A DNA stretch of 64,000 bases from Tateyamaria sp. ANG-S1 (GCF_000814025.1 NZ_JWLL01000006.1:124001-188000), one strand, 5' to 3'; counted from the stretch's first letter, positions 35,516 to 45,439 are shown. The notes: generated from the sequence alone by a model not told the origin. Translations and numbers: made by a program.

Positions 35516-36565
35516 TCAGACGCGTAGAAGATCCCGGTAGATCGAAATGATTGCTTCCGCTTCCTGCAGAAGCTGGAAGTGGTCGATCATGCGCTGCCGG
35601 GCCTGCGCTGACCAGAGGGCGAGTTTTTGGGGTTCTGACAGCAGGGCGTTGGTTGCAGCCACCATCTGATCGACATCACCGGGGTCAATCAAAGTCCCCG
35701 TTTCTCCATCCTTTACCAGCTCCTCGAACGCTCCAACCCGGGTGGCAATCGCGGGCGCGCCGCAGGCCATGGCCTCGAGGGGTGTCAGCCCGAAACCCTC
35801 CCACCGCTGGGGGGCTATGTAGACATCCAGTGCCTGATAGAAGCGCGGTGTGTCCCAAACGGGCACTTCGGGCAGAAAGCGCAGGCGCTCCGTAAGGCCC
35901 GCTGCCGACACATGCGACTTGAGGTCTTCAAGAAACGCCTGATCCTTGTCGACCGCGCGTCCCATGACGATGGCAGCAGCGTCCTGATGATTGCTCAGGA
36001 CCCGGATCATCGCGTCCACGAATACATCCGTGCCCTTTTGCGCCCGGATGCGGCCAAAGCAGCCCATCAGGGGACCGTCGGGCAGTCCAAGCTCTGCCCT
36101 GAGCGCGGCTTTGTCCGGGTGCGGCGCAAAGACGTCCGTGTCGATCCCATGGTGGATGACCGTTGCAGGCCGTTCGAGGTAGCCCGCGGTTTTGGCTGAG
36201 GTCGCGATGACGGCGTCCATACGCCGGATCAGCGCTTTGGTCAGACCGGTGTGATGCCGCTGGCTGGCGGACGTAAACAGCAGCTTGAGCCGCTTGCCCA
36301 GGAGACCGCGCAGCGCAAGACCCGCGATCATCTCGACATTGCGGCGGGCGTGCCAGACGCGGGGGCCGGATGGGCCACGGCGCGGCATGATAAGCAGCCT
36401 GGACCAGTGCACATTCGGAACATCCTCGGGCATCTCGGGTGCGCAGGCCGTGATGGCGATGGACTGCGCTTGCAGCGGTACAAGGCGGGCCACCGTCGAT
36501 GTCACACCTGACAGCCGGCGTTTGAAGTTCGGAGCGATGACGTCGATGTGCGGCAGATTAGGCAT
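35516..36565 (-). CDS. family 4 glycosyltransferase, probable LPS core
   Basis: A 349-residue GT-B enzyme started at 36565 (MPNLPHIDVIAPNFKRRLSG), overlapping the end of waaA by eight bases. The C-terminal donor domain has LMGCFGRIRAQKGTDVFVDA and the E-x7-E motif region RWEGFGLTPLEAMACGAPAI, with ATRVGAFEELV after it. Coupling to the KDO transferase gene suggests that it adds a sugar to the lipopolysaccharide inner core, as LpsB-type mannosyltransferases do in other alphaproteobacteria. Donor specificity is not known. Confidence 0.82.
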   Translation of the reverse strand: MPNLPHIDVIAPNFKRRLSGVTSTVARLVPLQAQSIAITACAPEMPEDVPNVHWSRLLIMPRRGPSGPRVWHARRNVEMIAGLALRGLLGKRLKLLFTSASQRHHTGLTKALIRRMDAVIATSAKTAGYLERPATVIHHGIDTDVFAPHPDKAALRAELGLPDGPLMGCFGRIRAQKGTDVFVDAMIRVLSNHQDAAAIVMGRAVDKDQAFLEDLKSHVSAAGLTERLRFLPEVPVWDTPRFYQALDVYIAPQRWEGFGLTPLEAMACGAPAIATRVGAFEELVKDGETGTLIDPGDVDQMVAATNALLSEPQKLALWSAQARQRMIDHFQLLQEAEAIISIYRDLLRV

Positions 36566-37853
36566 GGCGGTCCATACCGTGATCATCCATCAGCGAAAAG
36601 AGCCGCTGCGCGATCTGATCCAGCGCTTCGGTGCCCGTGGGTGCGAGCGGGCGCGCGTTGCTGGCCAACTGCGCCGCGCGGCTGGGATGGGTGAGTAGCG
36701 TGTGCACTTCTTCGGCAAGCGCTGGGCCATCCCGAACCTCAACACTGGCGTCCTGCAATTTGAAGGCGGCGTAGGCTTCGGCGAAGTTGGCGTAGTTCGG
36801 CCCGTGCAGGATGGCGGTATGCGCTGCTGCCGGTTCAAACGGTGTGTGCCCGCCGACATCCGAGAACGAGCCGCCAAGAAAGACGATGGGGCTGAGTGCA
36901 TACCAAAGGTCTGTTTCGCCCATGGTGTCAGCCAGATAGACCTGCGCCTCGCTGTCCAGACCCTCGCCTGTGCTGCGTTGCGCGGCGCTCAGCCCGGCCC
37001 CGCGGATCAGCGCAAGGATATCTTCCGCCCGTTCCGGGTGGCGCGGCACGAGGATCAGGGACAGGTTCGGATGTGCTTCCAGCAGTGTTCGATGGGCTGC
37101 AAGCACCTGTTCTTCCTCGCCGGGGTGGGTCGATGCCGCGACCCAGACGGGGCGCCCGGCCAATGCGTTGTGCGCGGCGTCTAACGTTTGCGAGGTCAGG
37201 CGCGGTGCGCTCTGGATGGATTTCAGGTTCGTTCCTTGTTCGGCTGTGGTGAGCCCCATGTCGCGGAGGTGATCGCGGCTGCGCCGATCCTGACAATGGG
37301 CCCAAACAATGCTGCGCAGAATGTAGGCCGCGGTATCGGGATATTTTTTCCAACCGGCGGCACTGCGATCAGAGAGCCGGGCGTTCAGGAGTGCCACAGG
37401 CAAATCACGGGCCGCACATGTGTCGAGCAGGTTGGGCCACAGCTCGGATTCGACAAGAACGCACAGGTCAGGGCGCCAATGGGTCAGGAACCGGTCCAGC
37501 GGACCGATACCGTCCAAGGGACTGAACTGATGCACAGCGGCATCGGGCAGACGGGGGGCGACAGCCTCTGCCGACGTAGCGGTGCCGGATGTCAGAAGAA
37601 CCTGCACATCAGGTGCCACATCGCGGATACGGGCGAGCAGAGGCAGAACGGATTTTGCCTCGCCCACAGATGCGCCGTGAAACCAGATCAGGCGTCCAAG
37701 CGGGCGCTGTGCGGTGGCGTGCCCCAACCGCTCATGCGCGCGGGCTACCGGAACCCCCGCCTTGCGTAGCTTTTTGACAGCAGAGCGCGCAGCAAATGGC
37801 AGAGCGACCGCGCTGAGCGCGCGGTAGAGCCGGTAAAGGGCCGTGGGCCGCAT
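36558..37853 (-). CDS. waaA: 3-deoxy-D-manno-octulosonic acid (KDO) transferase
   Basis: A 431-residue inner-membrane-associated GT-B enzyme. IWFHGASVGEAKSVLPLL with its catalytic Glu, VLVESELWPNLL, ALLNARLSDRS and VAASTHPGEEEQVL are the family markers, and FLGGSFSDVGGHTPFEPAA forms the CMP-KDO site. It attaches KDO to lipid IVA, joining lipid A to the core. It sits eight bases downstream of moaA and overlaps the glycosyltransferase gene that follows, so the three may share a transcript. Confidence 0.94.
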   Translation of the reverse strand: MRPTALYRLYRALSAVALPFAARSAVKKLRKAGVPVARAHERLGHATAQRPLGRLIWFHGASVGEAKSVLPLLARIRDVAPDVQVLLTSGTATSAEAVAPRLPDAAVHQFSPLDGIGPLDRFLTHWRPDLCVLVESELWPNLLDTCAARDLPVALLNARLSDRSAAGWKKYPDTAAYILRSIVWAHCQDRRSRDHLRDMGLTTAEQGTNLKSIQSAPRLTSQTLDAAHNALAGRPVWVAASTHPGEEEQVLAAHRTLLEAHPNLSLILVPRHPERAEDILALIRGAGLSAAQRSTGEGLDSEAQVYLADTMGETDLWYALSPIVFLGGSFSDVGGHTPFEPAAAHTAILHGPNYANFAEAYAAFKLQDASVEVRDGPALAEEVHTLLTHPSRAAQLASNARPLAPTGTEALDQIAQRLFSLMDDHGMDRHA

Positions 37854-37860
37854 TGTGAGA

Positions 37861-38868
37861 TTAGCCGCCCGTGTGGCTCATGTGGCGTGGCATCTGCCCG
37901 TCCAGCCGTTGGCGGGAATAGTCGAAATCATGCCCCTTGGGCTTAAGCGCGATGGCGGCGCGAATGGCCTCTTCCAGCGCGCGGTCGTCATTGGGGAAGT
38001 CCCGCAGCGGCGCGCGCAGGTCGGCCATGTCCTCCTGGCCAAGGCACATATAGATCTCGCCCGTGCAGGTGATGCGCACGCGGTTGCAGCTTTCGCAGAA
38101 ATTGTGGCTGAGCGGCGTGATGAAGCCGATCTTCTGGCCCGTTTCCTCCAGCCGCACATAGCGGGCCGGTCCACCTGTGCGTTCTGCAAGGTCGGTGACG
38201 GTGTAGTGCTCTGCATACCGCGCGCGCACGTCCTTGAGCGACCAGTACTGTCCCAGACGGTCCTCGTTGCCGATGTCACCCATGGGCATGACCTCGATCC
38301 AGGTCAGGTCCATGTCACGCTCCGCGCACCATTGGGTGATCTTCGGCAACTCGTCTTCATTGAAGCCCTTGAGCGCCACAGCGTTCAGTTTTACGCGCAG
38401 GCCTGCGGTTTGCGCCGCATCAATGCCGCGCAGCACTTGGGGCAAGCGGCCCCAGCGTGTGATATCCGCGAATTTTTGTTCATCAAGAGTGTCGAGCGAC
38501 ACGTTCACGCGGCGCACGCCCGCAGCGTAAAGATCCTTGGCAAAACGCTCCAACTGGCTGCCGTTGGTGGTTAGGGTCAATTCCTTCAGCGTGCCTGCGT
38601 CCAGATGGCGACCCATGCTGTTGAAAAACGTCATGATGTCGCGCCGCACCAGCGGTTCCCCGCCGGTGATGCGCAGCTTTTGAACACCGAGGCCCACAAA
38701 GGTCGAGCACATGCGGTCCAGTTCTTCGAGGGTCAGAAGCTCTTTCTTCGGCAGGAACGTCATGTTTTCCGACATGCAGTAAACGCAGCGGAAATCGCAC
38801 CGGTCGGTGACGGACACGCGCAAATAGGTAATCGCGCGCTGGAAGGGGTCGATCAAAGGAGCGGTCAT
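37861..38868 (-). CDS. moaA: GTP 3',8-cyclase (molybdenum cofactor biosynthesis)
   Basis: A 335-residue radical-SAM protein. The start at 38868 gives [20 protein letters not shown]; the frame runs open upstream but without family sequence. The first [4Fe-4S] cluster is held by [10 protein letters not shown] (Cys24, Cys28, Cys31). The second lies in [20 protein letters not shown]. The C-terminus ends in Gly-Gly as expected. With MoaC it turns GTP into cyclic pyranopterin phosphate, the first step to the molybdenum cofactor. No other moa gene is in the window. Confidence 0.96.
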   Translation of the reverse strand: MTAPLIDPFQRAITYLRVSVTDRCDFRCVYCMSENMTFLPKKELLTLEELDRMCSTFVGLGVQKLRITGGEPLVRRDIMTFFNSMGRHLDAGTLKELTLTTNGSQLERFAKDLYAAGVRRVNVSLDTLDEQKFADITRWGRLPQVLRGIDAAQTAGLRVKLNAVALKGFNEDELPKITQWCAERDMDLTWIEVMPMGDIGNEDRLGQYWSLKDVRARYAEHYTVTDLAERTGGPARYVRLEETGQKIGFITPLSHNFCESCNRVRITCTGEIYMCLGQEDMADLRAPLRDFPNDDRALEEAIRAAIALKPKGHDFDYSRQRLDGQMPRHMSHTGG

Positions 38869-38945
38869 ATTATAGTGGTAGGCATGCTGCGTCCTGCTCG
38901 CAAGAGGAGATCGCGGAATAAGGGACCAAAGTCGAGGTGTGAGCG

Positions 38946-39392
38946 ATGCGATGGATGATGTTGGCTGTGTGCGGTCTGGCCCTTGCTGCCTGTGATGTCG
39001 TTCCCCAATGGGCTGGCGGTACAAGACCTGCGGCAGGTGTGACGGATGATGTCGCATCGGAGAACCCGGATAGTGCAGTCGAAACGGTAGAAGAAGTTCC
39101 AGAGGATCCTGTCGAGGATACACCGGAGGCGGAAGTGTCCATTGGCACACTGGGCCGTACGGTTGCGTCACTTGGCAATGCCGCAGAGCCGGGACTGTGG
39201 TTGAAGACGCCGCTTGTGTCGGTCGAGCAGTCGGGGCGAGTATACTATGACGCAACCAACACGACGGTGGATGTGACCTTGATCCCGATCGATGGGCCCG
39301 CCACGGCTGGCAGTCGGTTGTCGCTGGCGGCGATGCAGGCGTTGGGTGCGCCTCTGACTGGGTTGCCTGAAGTGGATGTGTTTGGCGCATAA
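38946..39392 (+). CDS. small conserved lipoprotein
   Basis: A 148-residue protein with a lipoprotein signal peptide ([16 protein letters not shown], lipobox LAAC, Cys16). An acidic, disordered segment (about residues 38-68, rich in Glu, Asp, Pro and Val) precedes a small C-terminal domain ([20 protein letters not shown] ... [16 protein letters not shown]). Similar Roseobacter proteins have carried the label D-galactarate dehydratase, which the sequence does not support. Likely outer-membrane anchored; function unknown. It is divergent from moaA and convergent with the AlkD-like gene. Confidence 0.72.
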   Translation: MRWMMLAVCGLALAACDVVPQWAGGTRPAAGVTDDVASENPDSAVETVEEVPEDPVEDTPEAEVSIGTLGRTVASLGNAAEPGLWLKTPLVSVEQSGRVYYDATNTTVDVTLIPIDGPATAGSRLSLAAMQALGAPLTGLPEVDVFGA

Positions 39393-39393
39393 C

Positions 39394-39496
39394 GGTTTTC
39401 TGACGCAGAAAACCTGTGGAAACCGGCGCGGTTTCCAGCGCAGTGCGGTCCCGGCTTTCTGCGCCGGAAAGCCCACGGAGTTCGCGTTGAACTCCG
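39394..39496. repeat. array of four tandem hairpins (copy B)
   Basis: Four inverted repeats: GGTTTTCT/AGAAAACC (39394-39414), TGGAAACC/GGTTTCCA (39417-39437), GGCTTTCT/GGAAAGCC with one T-G pair (39453-39473) and CGGAGTTC/GAACTCCG (39476-39496). The loops are GACGC, GGCGC, GCGCC and GCGTT. It begins one base after the lipoprotein stop and ends one base before the AlkD stop on the other strand. Order, spacing and loops match copy A at 31660, while stems 1 and 4 have changed on both arms together. Confidence 0.85.
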
Positions 39497-39497
39497 C

Positions 39498-40172
39498 CTA
39501 GAGGTACTTCCCGGCCTCTTTCCGCGCGAAGGATTTCATCGCGTGGCCGTGTTTGTTCAGGAACGCTGTTGCGCGCGGCCCATCGTGCTTTGACAGTTCA
39601 CGCAGCCACCACGCGATGGCCTTTTGAATGAACCACGTGTGGTCGGGCACGTAGCCGGCCGCCCACTCCAGGACCTGTTCTCTGATGGCGATGTCCTGCG
39701 GTTTGGGGTTATTCTGCTTGGTCCACGGCAGGGTGATGACAAGGGCCGCGCGCCGGGTCCACATGTGATCGGAACTGGTCCACAACGCGACCTGATCAAC
39801 GCGGGCAGGGTCGGCCACCAGCCGCTTTTGACCTGCCATGCAGGCGTGATCGGCAATGGCCCAGCTGTCGAAATCGGGCACCCAGGATGTGATCAAACCC
39901 CAAGCCGCCTCGTCCGGTCGTATGCGCGCTTGTGTCAGCAGTTTCGCGGCAGCCACCCGCGCCTCGTAAATGTCGGTTTGCCAAAGACTATCCGCAAGCG
40001 CTACGCGATCTGGCACATCCAGACTTTGACGCCAAGATTTTGTCAGATCATTCAACACTGGGTTCGGCACCCCCAGATGCAGGCGGTCCGATTTGTGATA
40101 GGCTTTGGCCCCTTTCGCCCGCTCTGCGTCAGCGTGTGCGGAGATCTCCGCCATCGCCTCCTCGGGTGTCAT
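39498..40172 (-). CDS. AlkD-like DNA alkylation repair protein
   Basis: A 224-residue all-helical protein of HEAT-like repeats. [21 protein letters not shown], the [14 protein letters not shown] motif with an acidic residue at the lesion site, [14 protein letters not shown], and the [19 protein letters not shown] segment characterise the AlkD family. Members excise positively charged alkylated bases without base flipping. The start overlaps the glmS stop by four bases (ATGA), so it is coupled to glmU-glmS. Confidence 0.88.
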   Translation of the reverse strand: MTPEEAMAEISAHADAERAKGAKAYHKSDRLHLGVPNPVLNDLTKSWRQSLDVPDRVALADSLWQTDIYEARVAAAKLLTQARIRPDEAAWGLITSWVPDFDSWAIADHACMAGQKRLVADPARVDQVALWTSSDHMWTRRAALVITLPWTKQNNPKPQDIAIREQVLEWAAGYVPDHTWFIQKAIAWWLRELSKHDGPRATAFLNKHGHAMKSFARKEAGKYL

Positions 40173-41989
40173 TCCACCGTCACGGATTTGGCGAGGTTCC
40201 GGGGCTGATCGACATCCGTGCCCTTAGCCACCGCCGTGTGATAAGCCAGCAATTGCGCGGGCAGAGCATAGAGTATGGGTGCCACGATGTCCGGACAATC
40301 CGGCATCGCAATCTCGGCCCAGACGCCATCACCAGCCTCTGTTATCCCATCAGCATTCGACACCAGAACAACCTTGCCCTTGCGCGCCATGACCTCCTGC
40401 ATGTTCGACACCGTCTTGTCGAACAGGCTGTCCTTGGGCGCCATGACGACCACCGGAACATGCTTGTCGATCAGCGCGATGGGGCCGTGCTTGAGTTCGC
40501 CTGATGCGTAAGCTTCGGCGTGTATATAGCTGATTTCCTTGAGCTTCAGCGCGCCTTCAAGTGCGAGGGGGTACATCACGCCACGGCCTAGGAACAGGAT
40601 GTCGCGCGCCTCGGCCAGCTTGCGGGCTGTCGCCTGCATGACGCTGCTACGCTCGATCCCATGCGTCATCAGGGCCGGAAGGCTGCGCAATGTCGATACG
40701 TGATCGGCAAAGGTCTCGGTATCAATCGCGCCCCGACCTTTGGCCGCGCGCAGGGCGAGCATCAGCAGGACCGTAAGCTGGCAGGTGAAGGCCTTTGTCG
40801 AGGCCACACCGACCTCGACACCTGCGTGGATCGGCAGGGCCAGATCGCTTTCGCGGGCAATCGAGCTTTCGGGGACGTTGATGACCGACACGATCTTGTC
40901 CGCCTTGCCCTCGCAATAGCGCAGGGCGGCGAGCGTATCGGCGGTTTCACCCGACTGGCTGACGAACAGGGCCAGCGTGCGCTCTGGGATCGGGGGCTCG
41001 CGGTAGCGGAACTCGGATGCCACATCGACCTCGACCGGCAGGCGGGCGATCTGTTCGAACCAGTATTTCGCTGTCAGACAGGCATAGTAAGCGGTACCGC
41101 AGGCGACCATGGTCAGGCGGTCGATGGCGGTGAAGTCGATGCCGGGATCGGGCAGGGTGATCTCGCCATCGGTGCCCAGATAGTTGGCCAGCGTCGTGTT
41201 CAGCACGCCGGGCTGTTCAGCGATTTCCTTGGCCATGAAGTGCTTGTGCCCGGCCTTGTCCACGCGCGCCGCGTCAACCTGGATTTGGCGGACGGCGCGG
41301 TTGGCGAGGGTGCCGTTGGCGTCGCGGATCTCAACACCTTGCCGGGTAACGACGGCGCGGTCGCCTTCTTCCAGATAGGTGATGCGGTCGGTCAGGGGCG
41401 CCAACGCGATGGCGTCGGAGCCGACGAACATTTCCCCATGCCCGTGCCCGATGGCGAGCGGGGATCCCTTGCGCGCGGCCACGATCAGGTCGTCCTGCCC
41501 ATCAAAGAGAAAGGCGAGGGCGAAAGCGCCCTCAAGCCTGTCTATGGTTTTGAATGCGGCTTCGACGGGCTCCATACCCTGTTGCATGTGGTGCTGCGTC
41601 AACAGCGCGACGGTTTCGGTGTCGGTTTCGGTCTCGAACCCAATACCGGCCTCGGCCAGTTCGGTGCGCAATTCGCGGAAGTTCTCGACAATGCCGTTAT
41701 GCACCACAGCCACGCCGCCCGAGCGGTGGGGGTGCGCGTTGCCTTCCGTGGGCGCGCCATGTGTGGCCCAGCGGGTGTGGCCGATGCCTGCCTTGCCGGC
41801 CAGCGGCTCATGCACCAGCTTGTCGCTCAGGTTGACGAGCTTGCCGACGGCCCGGCGACGGTCCAGCGCACCACCGTTGATCGTCGCGATGCCCGCGCTG
41901 TCATAGCCGCGATATTCAAGGCGCTTCAGCGCCTCGACCAGAATGGGCGCGACCTCGTGGTTGCCCAGAACGCCTACAATTCCACACAT
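40169..41989 (-). CDS. glmS: glutamine-fructose-6-phosphate aminotransferase (isomerizing)
   Basis: A 606-residue enzyme. It begins MCGIVGVLGN with the Cys2 nucleophile of the glutaminase domain (HTRWATHGAPTEGNAHPH follows). Two SIS domains hold the fructose-6-phosphate site (LFVSQSGETADTLAALR, EVGVASTKAFTCQL) and the C-terminal [11 protein letters not shown] is the family's ending. It makes glucosamine-6-phosphate for cell wall and LPS. Its start directly follows the glmU stop with no gap, so translation is coupled. Confidence 0.97.
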   Translation of the reverse strand: MCGIVGVLGNHEVAPILVEALKRLEYRGYDSAGIATINGGALDRRRAVGKLVNLSDKLVHEPLAGKAGIGHTRWATHGAPTEGNAHPHRSGGVAVVHNGIVENFRELRTELAEAGIGFETETDTETVALLTQHHMQQGMEPVEAAFKTIDRLEGAFALAFLFDGQDDLIVAARKGSPLAIGHGHGEMFVGSDAIALAPLTDRITYLEEGDRAVVTRQGVEIRDANGTLANRAVRQIQVDAARVDKAGHKHFMAKEIAEQPGVLNTTLANYLGTDGEITLPDPGIDFTAIDRLTMVACGTAYYACLTAKYWFEQIARLPVEVDVASEFRYREPPIPERTLALFVSQSGETADTLAALRYCEGKADKIVSVINVPESSIARESDLALPIHAGVEVGVASTKAFTCQLTVLLMLALRAAKGRGAIDTETFADHVSTLRSLPALMTHGIERSSVMQATARKLAEARDILFLGRGVMYPLALEGALKLKEISYIHAEAYASGELKHGPIALIDKHVPVVVMAPKDSLFDKTVSNMQEVMARKGKVVLVSNADGITEAGDGVWAEIAMPDCPDIVAPILYALPAQLLAYHTAVAKGTDVDQPRNLAKSVTVE

Positions 41990-43345
41990 CTAACTGCCTC
42001 TGCTCTGACGGGCCTTTTTGGCCTTCAATATCTCAAATAATTTGCGGGCCATGCCCGGCTTTTCGACCTGCGGCGCCCGCGCAATGGCCAATGCGCCATC
42101 ATCCACATCGGACGTGATGACCGAGCCAGAGCCGGTCATCGCCTCATCGCCGACGGACACGGGGGCCACAAGCATGGTGTTCGACCCGATGAAGGCGCGC
42201 GCGCCGATCTCGGTCCGGTGTTTCATCACGCCATCGTAGTTGCAGGTAATAGTGCCTGCGCCAATGTTGCTGGCCTCGCCCACCGTGGCGTCGCCGATAT
42301 AGGATAGGTGGTTGACCTTGGCTCCTGTTGCCAGTGTGGCATTCTTGACCTCAACGAAATTACCGATGCGCACGTCCTCGGCCAATTCCGCGCCGGGGCG
42401 CAGCCGCGCATAGGGGCCGACGATTGAACCGCGCGACACGTGGCACCCTTCCAGATGCGAAAATGCGCGGATCATTGCGCCGCTTTCGACCGTGACACCG
42501 GGGCCAAAGACCACGTTGGGTTCAACCAGCGCATCGCGCCCAATCACTGTGTCGAATGACAGGTAGACGGTTTCGGGCGCCATCAGTGTGACCCCGCTGT
42601 CGAGCAATTCTGACCGCGCGCGGTTCTGAAAAATAGCGTCGGCGCCGGCAAGGTCCGTGCGGCTGTCGACACCTAAGGTTTCAGCCTCGTCGCATTTGAT
42701 GGCGGTTACCTTCAGACCCTTGGCATTCGCCAATTCCGGCACCGCTGTGAGATAGTATTCGCCGGACTCATTGTCGTTGGTGACCTGCGACAGCATTTCG
42801 AACAACACTTTCGCGTCACAGGCGATCAACCCACTGTTGGTGAAGCGGATGCTGCGTTCCTCTTCGGTTGCGTCCTTGTATTCTATGATCTTGACCAGCC
42901 GGTCACCGTCCATGACCAACCGTCCGTAACGTGGCTGGATCTCTGCAATGTCAAAGCCCAAGACCACGACGTCATGGGTTTGCCGTGCCTCTACCATACG
43001 GGACAGTGTTTCGGGCTGCAGAAAGGGTGTGTCGCCGAACAGAACCACCACATCGCCTTCGAACCCGTTCAGCGCAGCGCGGGCCTGATCGACGGCATGG
43101 CCGGTGCCAAGCTGTTCTTCCTGGATGACGACTTCGATCGTCTGGTCATAGGACAGCGCAGCAGCCTGTACCTGATCAGTCCCATGACCGGCCACAACGA
43201 TAGTGCGCGCAGGCTCAAGGGCCGCGCCCGTTTGCAGCGCGTGGTGCAGCATCGGCGCACCGGCAATGGGGTGGAGGACCTTTGGCAGGTCCGATTTCAT
43301 CCTCGTGCCCTTGCCCGCGGCCAGGATGATGAGTGCGACGCTCAT
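41990..43345 (-). CDS. glmU: bifunctional UDP-N-acetylglucosamine pyrophosphorylase / glucosamine-1-phosphate N-acetyltransferase
   Basis: A 451-residue protein started at 43345 (MSVALIILAAGKGTRMKSDL). The N-terminal pyrophosphorylase domain has LAAGKGTRM and VVLFGDTPFLQ. The C-terminal left-handed beta helix (about residues 245-430) shows hexapeptide repeats (VSRGSIVGPYARLRPGAELA) and GAGTITCNYDGVMKHRTEIG in the acetyl-CoA site. It makes UDP-GlcNAc. It is the first gene of the glmU-glmS-alkD set and diverges from the HAD phosphatase gene. Confidence 0.96.
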   Translation of the reverse strand: MSVALIILAAGKGTRMKSDLPKVLHPIAGAPMLHHALQTGAALEPARTIVVAGHGTDQVQAAALSYDQTIEVVIQEEQLGTGHAVDQARAALNGFEGDVVVLFGDTPFLQPETLSRMVEARQTHDVVVLGFDIAEIQPRYGRLVMDGDRLVKIIEYKDATEEERSIRFTNSGLIACDAKVLFEMLSQVTNDNESGEYYLTAVPELANAKGLKVTAIKCDEAETLGVDSRTDLAGADAIFQNRARSELLDSGVTLMAPETVYLSFDTVIGRDALVEPNVVFGPGVTVESGAMIRAFSHLEGCHVSRGSIVGPYARLRPGAELAEDVRIGNFVEVKNATLATGAKVNHLSYIGDATVGEASNIGAGTITCNYDGVMKHRTEIGARAFIGSNTMLVAPVSVGDEAMTGSGSVITSDVDDGALAIARAPQVEKPGMARKLFEILKAKKARQSRGS

Positions 43346-43471
43346 GGCTTTCTCTTTGTCTTTTTGTTTGGCCCTGTTTATCCGCTGGGGGCAAAGGCGC
43401 AAGCGGGCGGGCCATCAAAGATGGTTTCGGCCTGCAACAGAAAAGGGCGGTCATCCGCCGGAAAGGCGGGT

Positions 43472-44137
43472 ATGGCGGCAGTGATTTTCGACCTCGACGG
43501 GACCCTGGCAGACACCAGTGGCGACCTGCTGGCGGCGGCCAACCACTGCTTTCGCGACATGGGGCTGGGCGATGTGCTGGGGCCGCAGGACGCAGGCGTG
43601 GCCCTGCGCGGTGGGCGGATGATGCTGCGCACCGGCCTGACGCGCGCGGGCCGGATGGATGACGCAGTCGTGGATCGCTACTATCCCGTTTTGCTCGACG
43701 CCTATGCCGCCGACATCTCCAGCCGCACGATTCTGTATCCCGGCGTGATGGACAGCATCGCGGTCCTCAAGGATCACGGCTATGCCATCGGGATCTGCAC
43801 CAACAAGCCCGAGGGGCTGGCCGAGCAATTGATGCAGGACTTGGGCGTGCGCGATGTGTTCGGCAGCCTCGTCGGCGCAGATACGCTGCCTGTCCGCAAG
43901 CCGGATCCCGAACCGCTGTTCGAAGCCACGCGCCGCCTTGGCGTTGATGCAGACGCCTGCGTTCTGGTCGGCGACAGCGACACAGATCGTAACACGGCGC
44001 GGGCCGCAGGCGTGCCGTCGATCCTAGTGACTTTTGGCCCGTCTGGCGAGGATATGGCGGCACTTGAGCCGGAGGCGCTGCTGGACGACTTCACCGCGCT
44101 GCCGACTGTCGTCGCTGCACTGCGCCCGCTGCGTTAA
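43472..44137 (+). CDS. gph: HAD family hydrolase, phosphoglycolate phosphatase-like
   Basis: A 221-residue enzyme; the start at 43472 gives MAAVIFDLDGTLADT with the nucleophile Asp7 and the acid Asp9. Motif II is ICTNKPEG and the late acidic motif is VGDSDTDRNTARAAGVPSI. The helical cap and length fit Gph, which dephosphorylates 2-phosphoglycolate; related sugar-phosphate phosphatases are possible. The longer open frame to 42974 is antisense to glmU and is not used. Confidence 0.87.
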   Translation: MAAVIFDLDGTLADTSGDLLAAANHCFRDMGLGDVLGPQDAGVALRGGRMMLRTGLTRAGRMDDAVVDRYYPVLLDAYAADISSRTILYPGVMDSIAVLKDHGYAIGICTNKPEGLAEQLMQDLGVRDVFGSLVGADTLPVRKPDPEPLFEATRRLGVDADACVLVGDSDTDRNTARAAGVPSILVTFGPSGEDMAALEPEALLDDFTALPTVVAALRPLR

Positions 44138-44215
44138 ACCGCAACCCCAATTTCAGAACCCGAAATCCGCCGACGCTCTCTTGACGGGTCGTCCGCCGCA
44201 TTTCACAAACAGCGC

Positions 44216-45415
44216 ATGACAGAGCGTTTCACAGGCAATTTCACCCAGCAGGAACCCATCCCCGAAGCCGGGATCGAGGCCGCCATCGCCGTCATGCGGC
44301 ACGGGCGACTGCACCGCTACAACACCGGCCCGGATGAGCAGTCCGAAACCGCGCTTCTGGAACAGGAATTCGCGGCGATTGTCGGATCGCAATACTGCCT
44401 CGCAGTCGCCTCGGGCGGGTATGCTATGGCCACGGCGCTGCGCGCCGTTGGCGTGAAGCCGGGTGACAAGGTACTGTCCAACGCTTTCACCCTCGCACCG
44501 GTGCCGGGCGCGATTGCGTCGCTGGGCGCTGAACCCGTGTTTGTAGGCGTGACAGAAAGCCTGACCATCGATCTGGATGACCTTGAGGCCAAATTGAGCG
44601 AGGCCCGCGTCCTGCTGCTCAGCCACATGCGCGGGCATATCTGCGACATGGACCGGCTTATGCGGATGTGCGACGCCGCGGGCGTCACGGTGATTGAAGA
44701 CTGCGCGCACACGATGGGTGCTGCGTGGAACGGCACGCCCTCGGGACGGCACGGAGCCATTGGCTGCTATTCCTGCCAGACCTACAAACACGTCAACTCG
44801 GGGGAGGGCGGCTTTCTGGTCGCAGACGACCCGCATCTCGCAGCCAAGGCGGTGATGCTGTCGGGCAGCTACATGCTCTACGAGCGCCACCTCGCTGCCC
44901 CGCCGAAAGAGGCGTTTGACGATATCAAGTACCACACGCCCAACATCTCGGGCCGCATGGACAACCTGCGCGCCGCGATCCTGCGTCCGCAGATCGCGGA
45001 CCTTGCGGCACAATGCCAACGCTGGAACGACCGGTATTACGCACTCGAAGAGGGGTTGCGCGACACGCCGGGTCTGACGGTCATAGACCGGCCCGAACAA
45101 GAAATCATCGTTGGCTCTTCCTTCCAGTTCCTGCTGCTCGACTGGGCGGCGTCTGCGGTCCGCGATGTGGTCGCCAAATGCGCCGCGCGCGGCGTCGAGT
45201 TGAAATGGTTCGGCGCCCCCGAACCCGTCGCCTTCACCAGCCGTTACGACAGTTGGCGCTACGCGCCGTCGAAACCCATGGCCGCAAGCGACCGGGTTTT
45301 AGCGGGCATCGTGGATTTGCGCGTGCCGCTGACCTTCAGCCTCGAAGACTGCGCGCTGATCGCCCGTATCATTCGGGATGAAGTGTCGCGCGCCCACAAC
45401 CGCAGCCTTGCCTGA
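44216..45415 (+). CDS. DegT/DnrJ/EryC1/StrS family PLP-dependent aminotransferase
   Basis: A 399-residue fold-type-I PLP enzyme. VIEDCAHTMGAAWNG supplies the Asp162 that contacts the PLP nitrogen, and SCQTYKHVNSGEGGF places the Schiff-base Lys191. ASGGYAMATALRAVGVKPGD binds the cofactor phosphate. Family members aminate keto-sugars for surface glycans or antibiotics. No sugar gene cluster is next to it, so the substrate is open. Two palindromes lie just downstream, before the RHH/EF-hand gene. Confidence 0.87.
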   Translation: MTERFTGNFTQQEPIPEAGIEAAIAVMRHGRLHRYNTGPDEQSETALLEQEFAAIVGSQYCLAVASGGYAMATALRAVGVKPGDKVLSNAFTLAPVPGAIASLGAEPVFVGVTESLTIDLDDLEAKLSEARVLLLSHMRGHICDMDRLMRMCDAAGVTVIEDCAHTMGAAWNGTPSGRHGAIGCYSCQTYKHVNSGEGGFLVADDPHLAAKAVMLSGSYMLYERHLAAPPKEAFDDIKYHTPNISGRMDNLRAAILRPQIADLAAQCQRWNDRYYALEEGLRDTPGLTVIDRPEQEIIVGSSFQFLLLDWAASAVRDVVAKCAARGVELKWFGAPEPVAFTSRYDSWRYAPSKPMAASDRVLAGIVDLRVPLTFSLEDCALIARIIRDEVSRAHNRSLA

Positions 45416-45439
45416 CCCAACGCATTTCCGCTGAAAACA

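Noticed and set aside
38869-39390. N-terminal extension of MoaA by about 170 residues
   Set aside because: The extension is not MoaA-like and lies antisense to a lipoprotein gene with a clear lipobox; the ATG at 38868 gives the normal length.
38946-39392. Label D-galactarate dehydratase for the 148-residue lipoprotein
   Set aside because: The protein is far too short, carries a lipobox and has no dehydratase motif.
42974-43471. N-terminal extension of the HAD phosphatase
   Set aside because: It runs antisense through the start of glmU; the HAD motif begins right after the ATG at 43472.
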